Source: a candidate division Zixibacteria bacterium SM23_81
GTDB lineage: Bacteria; SM23-81
Direction: 5' to 3'
DNA length: 30,910 nucleotides
Assembly (NCBI GenBank): GCA_001304015.1
Contig: LJUY01000026.1
Coordinates: 1-30,910 of the forward strand
The notes under the pieces were generated by a model. It made no database searches, was not told where the DNA came from, and saw nothing but the letters and a program-made list of their open reading frames with translations. Made by a program: the position numbers and the translations under genes. Of the stretch, positions 24,744-30,910 are shown piece after piece; the first letter of the stretch is position 1; the number at the start of each line of letters is the position of its first letter.

Positions 24744-26510
24744 ATGAACCTTCCCTTACTCACCATCACTGCCCTAGCCGGAGAATTGCGAAAGAGCTGG
24801 GTTGGCGGCATCATCACAGGAGTGGAATCTCTTTTCGGGACGGGACTGTGTTTGCAGGCTGCCAGAGCTTTGCAGACCACCTTCCTCTGCGTGGGCACTC
24901 ATCCCAGCTGTTTTTTCCCTTTTCTCTGCACCAAGCCCCATCTCGCTGGACGGAAGAGTCCCTTCGTGCGGAGCCTCCGACGACTCCTGGATGGCTACAC
25001 CATCACCTCTGTTGAACAGTGGCGATATGACAGAATTCTGCGCATTGAGTTTCGAAAGATCGAGGAAATTCATGGAGTTCGCCAGCGGGCCCTGATCCTG
25101 GAGCTTATTCCTCGTCGCCAAAATATGATCATGGTGGACTTGGCTAGCGGAGTGATCACGGAGGTCCTTCGGCAGGTTACCGGAGAGATGAGCCGCGTTC
25201 GACACGTTCTGCCCAACCACCCCTATCAACCACCTCCCAGGCTCGGGGGAGTTCACCCCCGGACAAGTTCTCCGGAAGAATTCCTGAAGGCAGCCCGTCT
25301 TCATCCTCGAGAACAACTAGAGAAGGCACTTATCAGATGTCTCCCGTGGGCGTCCGGCTTTCTCTTGAACGAGCTGTTCTTACGGAAAAGCCTCGATATA
25401 AGCATGTCCATATCGAAGGTGAGGGAAACTGAGCTTTTGAATCTCTGGAAGATCGTGGACACATGGGTACGAGAATTGGAAAGCGGTCCTCCCCGCCCCA
25501 CGCTGATCTTGGGCCTAAAGAACCACAGCCAGACCCTGCTCCCTTACGAACCGGAATCGGTACCCCATGGTCAAAAGCGCTTCTTTGCCACCCTGAGCCA
25601 GGCACTGGAGTACCTCTTTGGTAATTTCACAGAACGGTGGGCTGGAGAAAAAGACAGAAGGGCCATGGCCGCCGCCATGAACAGGGCGCTGCGGAGAGGC
25701 CGAAGGGCCTTGAAGAAATTGGAGGTCGGTCTCTCCGATTCTCGAAGGGCCGAGGAATATAAGAAACTTGGCGAGGTCATCGCTGCAAATATGGCTCGAT
25801 TGAAAAAAGGCATGTCCCAAGCACATTTGCCCGACCCCTACTCCACAGGAGGCAAGGCGATTCTGGTCCCTCTGGATCCCAGGTTAAGCCCAGCGGATAA
25901 CGCTCAGCGGTATTTCAAACGGTTTCGCAAGGCCAAAGCGGGGCTGCCTAAAATCGAAAGTCGGTTCCAGGAAGTAGACCTATTTCTTCAAAAGCTGGAA
26001 GGCCTCAGACAGGCCCTTCGGGCTTCCTCCCAGAGGGACAAAATGGAGGAGATCAAAAGCCAACTCAGCCAGCTAGGCATTCAAATCTTCTCGGAAGGCG
26101 CCGGAAGATCGTCCAGAGATCGAAGATCCAGGAAGCAGCCATTGACCTTCACTTTGGGCGACGGGTGGACTTTATGGGTGGGGCGAAACAACCGGGAGAA
26201 TGAGTTGCTTACCCACAGGATGGCCGATCACCGGGATTTGTGGTTTCATGCCCAAGGAGTTTCTGGCTCTCACGTGATCCTTCGCCGGGAAGGGCGCAAG
26301 GAGGCACCTAGCAAAAAAGTCCTTGAGGAAGCTGCCTCGGTGGCCGCCTATTTTAGCCGCGCCCGCCATTCCAAAACGGCGCCTGTGGTCTACACAGAGA
26401 AACGATACGTGCGTAAACCGAGGGGCGCAAAACCCGGCTTGGTGGCCATAGAGAGGGAAAAGACACTGTTTGTCGCGCCCAAATTGATCCCACGAGATGT
26501 CGAGAAATAA
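24744..26510 (+). CDS. rqcH: NFACT-family ribosome quality control factor RqcH
   Basis: 588 residues. The N-terminal NFACT-N domain has the DR pair (WRYDRILRIEF, Asp96-Arg97), which in B. subtilis RqcH is needed for Ala-tRNA recruitment. A central predicted coiled coil (about 305-450) and a C-terminal NFACT-R domain follow, with WTLWVGRNNREN and DLWFHAQGVSGSHVIL at about 490-512. In bacteria RqcH binds obstructed 50S subunits and adds C-terminal Ala tails to stalled chains. The presence of DR suggests an active tailing enzyme rather than only an adhesin (FbpA). The ribosome binding site is weak. It is divergent from yicC and ends 5 bp before the next promoter. Confidence 0.93.
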   Translation: MNLPLLTITALAGELRKSWVGGIITGVESLFGTGLCLQAARALQTTFLCVGTHPSCFFPFLCTKPHLAGRKSPFVRSLRRLLDGYTITSVEQWRYDRILRIEFRKIEEIHGVRQRALILELIPRRQNMIMVDLASGVITEVLRQVTGEMSRVRHVLPNHPYQPPPRLGGVHPRTSSPEEFLKAARLHPREQLEKALIRCLPWASGFLLNELFLRKSLDISMSISKVRETELLNLWKIVDTWVRELESGPPRPTLILGLKNHSQTLLPYEPESVPHGQKRFFATLSQALEYLFGNFTERWAGEKDRRAMAAAMNRALRRGRRALKKLEVGLSDSRRAEEYKKLGEVIAANMARLKKGMSQAHLPDPYSTGGKAILVPLDPRLSPADNAQRYFKRFRKAKAGLPKIESRFQEVDLFLQKLEGLRQALRASSQRDKMEEIKSQLSQLGIQIFSEGAGRSSRDRRSRKQPLTFTLGDGWTLWVGRNNRENELLTHRMADHRDLWFHAQGVSGSHVILRREGRKEAPSKKVLEEAASVAAYFSRARHSKTAPVVYTEKRYVRKPRGAKPGLVAIEREKTLFVAPKLIPRDVEK

Positions 26511-26514
26511 AGGC

Positions 26515-26544
26515 TTGACATCAAGTCCCGTGACCAATTATACT
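26515..26544 (+). promoter_or_regulatory. Promoter of the SH3-M48-cyclase operon
   Basis: TTGACA at 26515-26520, an 18-bp spacer, and TATACT at 26539-26544. It starts only 4 bp after the rqcH stop codon. Confidence 0.7.
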
Positions 26545-26613
26545 TGAAGTGCCGCTGAATCGACACGGGCACATTTCAACTCTCATCAAACTCATCTCAC
26601 AAGGAGGTGCCGC

Positions 26614-27093
26614 TTGACCAAGAAAATCCTTTTCATCGCGTTGTCGGCACTGCTGCTCTCCGCAGGCCTGCTGATGGCCGCCACGAGCTTGAAGGTCCGG
26701 GTCAAATCAACCAAGCTGCGGAGAAGCCCGAAGTTCTACGCCAGCTCCATGGCCACCCTCCGGTTTGGGGAATCGCTGGAGAAACTGTCGGAGCAGGATG
26801 GCTGGATTCATGCCCAGACCTCAGCAGGAACGACCGGCTGGATTCACTCCAGCGCTGTGACGACCCCTAAGTTCACCGTAACAGCCCAGAGAACAGCCCA
26901 GGAAGAGACCAGCGCCGACGAGGTAGCCCTGGCAGGCAAGGGTTTTAATGAGCAGGTGGAACAGGAGTACCGCAAGTCCACGGAACTGGACTACACATGG
27001 GTAGATCGTATGGACCAGATGGTGGTCACCGAGGCCGAGATGGAGCGCTTCTTCAGGGAGGGTAAGCTCGGAGAATACGGGGGTGGGAGATGA
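26614..27093 (+). CDS. Secreted bacterial SH3-domain protein
   Basis: 159 residues from a TTG start that has a strong AAGGAGG 6 nt upstream, so the unusual start is well supported. A signal peptide (residues 1-23, ending LLMAA) is followed by an SH3b domain at about 25-85: VRVKSTKLRRSP, LRFGESLEKL, GWIHAQ and GTTGWIHSSAV. Such domains usually bind peptidoglycan or proteins. The last 70 residues are a charged helical tail (EVALAGKGFNEQVEQEYRKS). The stop overlaps the next ATG (ATGA), so it is translationally coupled to the M48 protease. Confidence 0.85.
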   Translation: MTKKILFIALSALLLSAGLLMAATSLKVRVKSTKLRRSPKFYASSMATLRFGESLEKLSEQDGWIHAQTSAGTTGWIHSSAVTTPKFTVTAQRTAQEETSADEVALAGKGFNEQVEQEYRKSTELDYTWVDRMDQMVVTEAEMERFFREGKLGEYGGGR

Positions 27094-27992
27094 AGGCTAT
27101 GAGAAAGAATATGACCATGTTCCTGGTGATGCTTCTGCTCCTTTCCTGCGCCAGCGTGAGCCAAATGGGCACCAAAATCTTGGAAGAAGAGGGCGTCATC
27201 GATGAGCAACAGAAGGAGTCCATCGACAGGGTAACCGCAGCCGTGGAGCACAGCTTTGCCGACCTCACCGGGGAGCAGGAGTATTACCTGGGCCGCTCGG
27301 TGGCGGCCAAAATCCTGACTTCCTACCAGGTTTACGAGAACACATCGCTGACGACATATATTAACCGGGTGGGCAACGCCGTGGCGTATGCCTCTGACCG
27401 ACCTGAACTTTATGGCGGTTACCATTTCCTATTGTTGGATACTGAAGAGATCAACGCTTTCGCCTGCCCGGGCGGTTTCATCTTCATCACTCGAGGACTC
27501 CTGGGCACCTGCAGGAACGAGGAAGCCCTCGCCAACGTACTGGCCCACGAGGTGGGACATGTTTGCGCCAAGCATGGTCTCAAGGCCATCAAGAAATCGA
27601 GGCTTATGGAGGCCTTCGACGTGCTGCTCAAAGAAACTTCCAAACACTACACCCAGGAGCAACTAAACAGGCTGACCGAGGCCTTCGATGGAGCCTTGGG
27701 GGACATCGTCGACCAACTGGTAATAAAAGGTTACAGTCGCCAGCAGGAGTACGAGGCCGATCGCCTGGGCCTGAAATATTCACATTTAGCCGGCTACGCC
27801 TGCTCTGGCATGGTGCAATCCCTCCAGGCCATGGTCACGAGCGCTCAGAAGACCACGGGGCTGGGATTCTTCAAAACCCATCCGGTTCCTCAGGATCGCC
27901 TGGAGAAGGTTCAGCAGGAGATCGCCTCTAAGAGCTATAGTCGAGCAGTGGAGCCAACCAGAACGAAGCGCTTTCAGATGACTGTAGGATAA
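27090..27992 (+). CDS. M48-family zinc metalloprotease, lipoprotein
   Basis: 300 residues with a lipoprotein signal ending LLLLSC (Cys20). The catalytic motif is HEVGH (His153-His157), and the third zinc ligand is predicted in QEYEADRLG (Glu220). Other family marks are NAFACPGGFIFITRGLL and HPVPQDRLEKV. It resembles BepA/LoiP-type periplasmic M48 proteases that act in outer-membrane quality control, but without the TPR half of BepA. The start overlaps the SH3 gene; the cyclase follows 5 bp after the stop. Confidence 0.93.
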   Translation: MKAMRKNMTMFLVMLLLLSCASVSQMGTKILEEEGVIDEQQKESIDRVTAAVEHSFADLTGEQEYYLGRSVAAKILTSYQVYENTSLTTYINRVGNAVAYASDRPELYGGYHFLLLDTEEINAFACPGGFIFITRGLLGTCRNEEALANVLAHEVGHVCAKHGLKAIKKSRLMEAFDVLLKETSKHYTQEQLNRLTEAFDGALGDIVDQLVIKGYSRQQEYEADRLGLKYSHLAGYACSGMVQSLQAMVTSAQKTTGLGFFKTHPVPQDRLEKVQQEIASKSYSRAVEPTRTKRFQMTVG

Positions 27993-27997
27993 GTCGC

Positions 27998-30127
27998 ATG
28001 GCGCAAGTCCGAACAGAGAAGATTATCCGGGGAGGGATTCTGGGCCTATGTGTAGGCCTGGTCATTCTGCTGCTCCACGTGGCGGGCCTTTTCCATAGCC
28101 TGGAATGGAAAAGCTGGGACTGGCGGCTGCGAAGATTCTCCCGCCCGGGCCGAGCCAGTACAGAGATCGTCATCGTGTTGGTAGATCAACAGAGCCTTGA
28201 TTTCTACGAGGCCGAGGGCCTGGCGTGGCCCTGGCCCCGGCAGCTCTATGCAGCGGCCGTTCACTACTTCCGGTCTGGTGGAGCACGAGCGATAGTCTTC
28301 GATGTGCTCTTCTCAGAAAGCTCTGTCTACGGCATGGAGGATGACCTCTCCTTCGGCCAGTCCATCTCTGAGGCGGGAAATGTGGCTTTGGCCTTGTTCC
28401 TGAGCGGCCAGGAAGCAGCCGCTCGAGACACCGTGGGAGAGAACATCCTCAAAAGGCACGCCATTGAGATGGCCGACTTTCCTCAGGAAAAGACAGTTTT
28501 CCAGCGCTCCGCGACGCTTTCGGTGGAGGAGATTTTGAGCGCAGCGCGCTCCGTGGGAAATGTCCGCTTCGATCCAGACGGCGACGGGATCTTCCGTCGC
28601 CTGCCCCTGATTTTCTCCTACCAAAACGCCCTTTATCCGGCCCTTCCCCTGGCCGTGGCGCACCAGGTCCTGGGCGGGGCTTTTTTAGTCAGGGGCGATG
28701 GAAATCTGGAGCTCTCCGGCAGAAAGGTGCCCCTGGATGAAAATGGCCGCCTGATCATCAAGTACTACGGTCCAGATGGCACCTATCGAAGCGTCTCCAT
28801 GGCCAGCGTCATCCAGTCACAGCTTCAGCTGGAAGAGGGCCTGGAGCCCCAGCTGAATCCATCCATGTTTCAGGACAAAATCGTTTTAGTGGGTTTCAGC
28901 GCCCCTGGTCTGTTGGACCTCCGCCCCACTCCCTTCAGCTCCGTTTATCCCGGTGTGGAGGTACACGCCACGGTCATCGACAATCTCCTTCAGCGCGACT
29001 TCTTCTCCTGGGTTCATCCTCTAGCAACGGCGCTTCTGATCGTCTTGTTGTCCCTGGTCACGGCTCTGGCCGTCTCCCTGCCCAAACAGATCTGGCAGAT
29101 GTCCTTGTGGTCCCTCATCTGCCTGGCTATTCCCTTTGTCGCGGCCATCTCCGCTTTCGGTGAAGGCTTCTGGCTCCCCTTTGTGGCCCCTCTGGCCGGA
29201 GGGCTGATCTCATTTGCCGGGGGCTCCGTGCTCAACTATGCCCTGGAGGGTCGGCAGAAACGCTTCGTCAAGAAAGTATTCCGCCATTACCTGAGTCATC
29301 AGGTCATAGATCAGATCCTCAAGGATCCCAGCAAGCTGAGTCTGGGTGGTCAGCGACGTGAGATGTCCGTCTTCTTCTCCGACGTGGTCGGATTCACCTC
29401 CGTGGCCGAGAGCCTGAGTCCAGAGGATCTCACCGAGCTTCTCAACCTCTATCTCTCCGAGATGACCCAAATTATATTCGCCCAAGGTGGCACCGTGGAT
29501 AAATACATCGGAGACGCCATCGTGGCCTTTTGGAACGCGCCCCTGGATCAGCCGGACCATGCCAAAAGAGCCTGTCTGGCGGCCCTGGATTGTCAGCATC
29601 GTCTGGCGCAGTTGAGGGATCAAATTCGCCAGAAAAGCGGCCGGGAGCTGTTCATGCGCATCGGTGTCAACACGGGCCCCATGGTGGTGGGTAACATGGG
29701 CTCCCGGGATCGGTTCGACTACAGCGTGCTGGGCGATTCCGTCAATCTGGGAGCTCGCCTGGAGGGGGCCTGTAAACAGTACGGGATCTACATCCTTGCT
29801 GGCCAGGAGGCTTACCAAGAGGCCCAGGAGTTCATAGAGGCTCGTGAGGTGGACCTGATCCGGGTGGTGGGCAAGACCGAGCCGGTGCGAATCTTTGAGT
29901 TGTTGGCTCGGAGGGGAGAATTGGATGAGCAGCGCCTTCAGAAACTGGAGAGATTCCGCAAAGGTCTGGACCTGTATCGTCACAGAAAGTGGACTGCGGC
30001 CGTGGAGATCTTCCGGGGCTTGCAGCAAGATCCAGTGGCCCAGGTGTACATGAAGCGCTGCAAAGAGTATCAAACTTCTCCCCCACCCGACGATTGGGAT
30101 GGGGTTTGGGAGCTGACCAAGAAGTAA
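27998..30127 (+). CDS. CHASE2-domain class III adenylate/guanylate cyclase
   Basis: 709 residues. One N-terminal transmembrane helix (about 12-33), then a periplasmic CHASE2 sensor (about 40-335: FDVLFSE, GNVRFDPDGDGIFRRLPL and KIVLVGFSAPGLLDLRPTPF). Three C-terminal transmembrane helices (about 341-361, 368-387, 391-415) precede a cytosolic cyclase domain. The catalytic residues are intact: metal Asp462 (FFSDVVGFT) and Asp506 (YIGDAIVAF), Lys502 and Asp574 (purine selection, adenine-type), and Asn583 and Arg587 (transition state). It should make cAMP in response to a periplasmic signal. The C-terminal 80 residues form a helical tail. Third gene of its operon. Confidence 0.95.
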   Translation: MAQVRTEKIIRGGILGLCVGLVILLLHVAGLFHSLEWKSWDWRLRRFSRPGRASTEIVIVLVDQQSLDFYEAEGLAWPWPRQLYAAAVHYFRSGGARAIVFDVLFSESSVYGMEDDLSFGQSISEAGNVALALFLSGQEAAARDTVGENILKRHAIEMADFPQEKTVFQRSATLSVEEILSAARSVGNVRFDPDGDGIFRRLPLIFSYQNALYPALPLAVAHQVLGGAFLVRGDGNLELSGRKVPLDENGRLIIKYYGPDGTYRSVSMASVIQSQLQLEEGLEPQLNPSMFQDKIVLVGFSAPGLLDLRPTPFSSVYPGVEVHATVIDNLLQRDFFSWVHPLATALLIVLLSLVTALAVSLPKQIWQMSLWSLICLAIPFVAAISAFGEGFWLPFVAPLAGGLISFAGGSVLNYALEGRQKRFVKKVFRHYLSHQVIDQILKDPSKLSLGGQRREMSVFFSDVVGFTSVAESLSPEDLTELLNLYLSEMTQIIFAQGGTVDKYIGDAIVAFWNAPLDQPDHAKRACLAALDCQHRLAQLRDQIRQKSGRELFMRIGVNTGPMVVGNMGSRDRFDYSVLGDSVNLGARLEGACKQYGIYILAGQEAYQEAQEFIEAREVDLIRVVGKTEPVRIFELLARRGELDEQRLQKLERFRKGLDLYRHRKWTAAVEIFRGLQQDPVAQVYMKRCKEYQTSPPPDDWDGVWELTKK

Positions 30128-30290
30128 TGCTGGATCCTGGATGCTTGATGCTGGTGGAAAAAGGTCGGCAGGAAGCAGTGGCAATGGCAATAGAAATGAC
30201 AGTGGCAGTTGGCAATGAAAAGAGAGTAGGCAGTGGGCAGGAGGCAGTAAAAGACGATTGGCAGTTGACAGTTACAGTTGGCAGGTTTTT
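30128..30290. repeat. Degenerate low-complexity block of TGGATGCT-like and GGCAGT-like words
   Basis: The first 25 bp read as TGGATCC/TGGATGC/TTGATGC variants. The next roughly 120 bp contain about ten variants of GGCAGT, GGCAAT and GGCAGG at irregular spacing. No two units are exact tandem copies. It is untranslated sequence downstream of the cyclase. Confidence 0.7.
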
Positions 30291-30295
30291 CACGA

Positions 30296-30395
30296 GTCAT
30301 GAGTCTCGAATCTCGAATTTCTGGTCTCGGCTTTCCACGGTTCTCGGATCCCGGTTTTCTCAGGATTCTCGAATCCCGAGTCTCTAATCTCGGTT
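30296..30395. repeat. Degenerate low-complexity block of TCTCGAAT-like words
   Basis: About ten variants of TCTCG[A/G] (TCTCGAAT, TCTCGG, TCTCGAAT, CCGAGTCTC) in 100 bp, directly after the GGCAGT block and ending at the terminator hairpin. Confidence 0.7.
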
Positions 30396-30398
30396 AAC

Positions 30399-30430
30399 AA
30401 AGGCCCTCCTCATTAATTGGGGAGGGCTTT
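30399..30430 (+). terminator. Terminator of the cyclase operon
   Basis: AAAG, a bulged G, then CCCTCC pairs with GGAGGG and CTTT around a loop of about 10 nt, followed by CTTGT. The T run is weak. Confidence 0.65.
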
Positions 30431-30465
30431 CTTGTCAGCTTTGTCTTTACTACGCCCACTTTATC

Positions 30466-30494
30466 TTGACTGTGCACTAGCTTTTTGCTATTAT
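30466..30494 (+). promoter_or_regulatory. Strong sigma70-type promoter facing the integrase remnant
   Basis: TTGACT at 30466-30471, a 17-bp spacer, and TATTAT at 30489-30494. Only a 16-codon frame (30525, MRLHKLQSFRW) and the truncated recombinase lie downstream. Confidence 0.65.
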
Positions 30495-30576
30495 TAGGAC
30501 GCAAAAAAACATTTGTCTGCCGAGAATGAGACTGCACAAGTTGCAGAGTTTTAGGTGGATAGGCTGGTTTGTATAA

Positions 30577-30910
30577 TTAATAATTCGGCGAGCCAGTTGT
30601 CATACATTTCGCCACTCCTTCGCGACCAATTTGCTTGGTGAGGGATACGACAACCGAACCGTACAGGATCTGATGGGCCATAAAGACGTGCGAACAACCA
30701 TGATCTACACTCATGTGCTTAGTCCCGTGGTGGTAGGGGAGTTAGAAGCCCCTTTGATTCCTGTGAGAAAGGACATTTATCCATGCATGTTATATGGTTT
30801 CCAGATAATACGTAGCCATAAACTCGAATCGACCATAATGTGTTTGAAATATGAAGATTACAAGCATAGCAATTCGCGTGTTATATGGATAATTTGCAGT
30901 ATGAAGACTT
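30577..30910 (+). pseudogene. Truncated integron-integrase-like tyrosine recombinase (C-terminal fragment)
   Basis: The frame opens after a TAA at 30574 and has no start codon, signal or N-terminal domain. From 30595 it encodes [17 protein letters not shown], then [20 protein letters not shown] and VL. This keeps the HxxR, the GH and the catalytic Tyr of tyrosine recombinases, and the wording is typical of integron integrases. The expected next motif (about RGGxGVRSPLD) is replaced by [12 protein letters not shown], after which the sequence is not recognisable; the frame stays open to the edge. The N-terminal two thirds, including the first catalytic Arg, are absent, so it should be inactive. 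Confidence 0.75.

Noticed and set aside
24565-24747. Plus-strand 60-codon frame before rqcH
   Set aside because: It starts upstream of the rqcH promoter, contains that promoter, and has no ribosome binding site.
30788-30888. attC recombination sites
   Set aside because: The repeated GTTATATGG does not fit the GTTRRRY core, and no long imperfect palindrome is seen between the copies.

Overview
The window looks like a chromosomal segment of a Gram-negative bacterium of the FCB superphylum, for example a KSB1, Zixibacteria or Latescibacterota-type lineage (inference). The evidence is several large secreted proteins ending in the NYPNPFN / GQxV / SGxYFCR type IX-style C-terminal sorting domain, outer-membrane lipoproteins, and a 31-residue COX24/AURKAIP1-type basic protein. 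The housekeeping genes are standard bacterial families. Most operons start from easily read sigma70-type promoters (TTGAC[A/T], 16-19 bp spacer, TAtnnT), and strong GGAGG ribosome binding sites are common. No rRNA, CRISPR array, complete mobile element or type IX secretion apparatus gene was found.

Layout. Positions 1-5168 (minus) hold two AT-rich surface or secreted proteins: a parallel beta-helix plus triple-PKD protein cut by the left edge, and a protein with three near-identical 162-residue jelly-roll repeats. Positions 5653-7941 (minus) hold a predicted lipoprotein combining a Vps62-like domain with a C-terminal beta-barrel. It is followed, in frame after its stop codon, by half of an orphan sorting domain. 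Positions 8581-13888 (minus) form a housekeeping and envelope cluster: mltD, sppA, a FmdB-type zinc ribbon, an HU-family protein, the COX24-like mini-protein, a YfcE-type phosphodiesterase and asnA. tRNA-Ala lies just upstream of mltD. Positions 14329-16269 (plus) hold a possible 50-codon gene and a secreted golvesin-like/ASH protein with a sorting domain. Positions 16337-16963 hold tRNA-Leu (plus) convergent with a tRNA-Gly/tRNA-Cys pair (minus), separated by a strange palindromic repeat-word region.

Positions 16979-24571 (minus) form a long information-processing operon: yicC, a small ORF, gmk, rpoZ, topA, trmFO, xerC and a PHP-domain hydrolase. rqcH is divergent at 24744-26510. Positions 26515-30127 (plus) form a tight three-gene operon: a secreted SH3 protein, an M48 lipoprotein protease and a CHASE2 adenylate/guanylate cyclase. 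This looks like an envelope-sensing module. The right end (30128-30910) has two low-complexity repeat-word blocks, a terminator, a strong promoter, and a decayed C-terminal fragment of an integron-type tyrosine recombinase that runs off the edge.

The most notable items are the Vps62-barrel gene with its in-frame sorting-domain remnant, the SH3-M48-CHASE2 cyclase operon, the two repeat-word intergenic regions, and the integrase relic. All family assignments come from reading motifs by eye; no database search was run.
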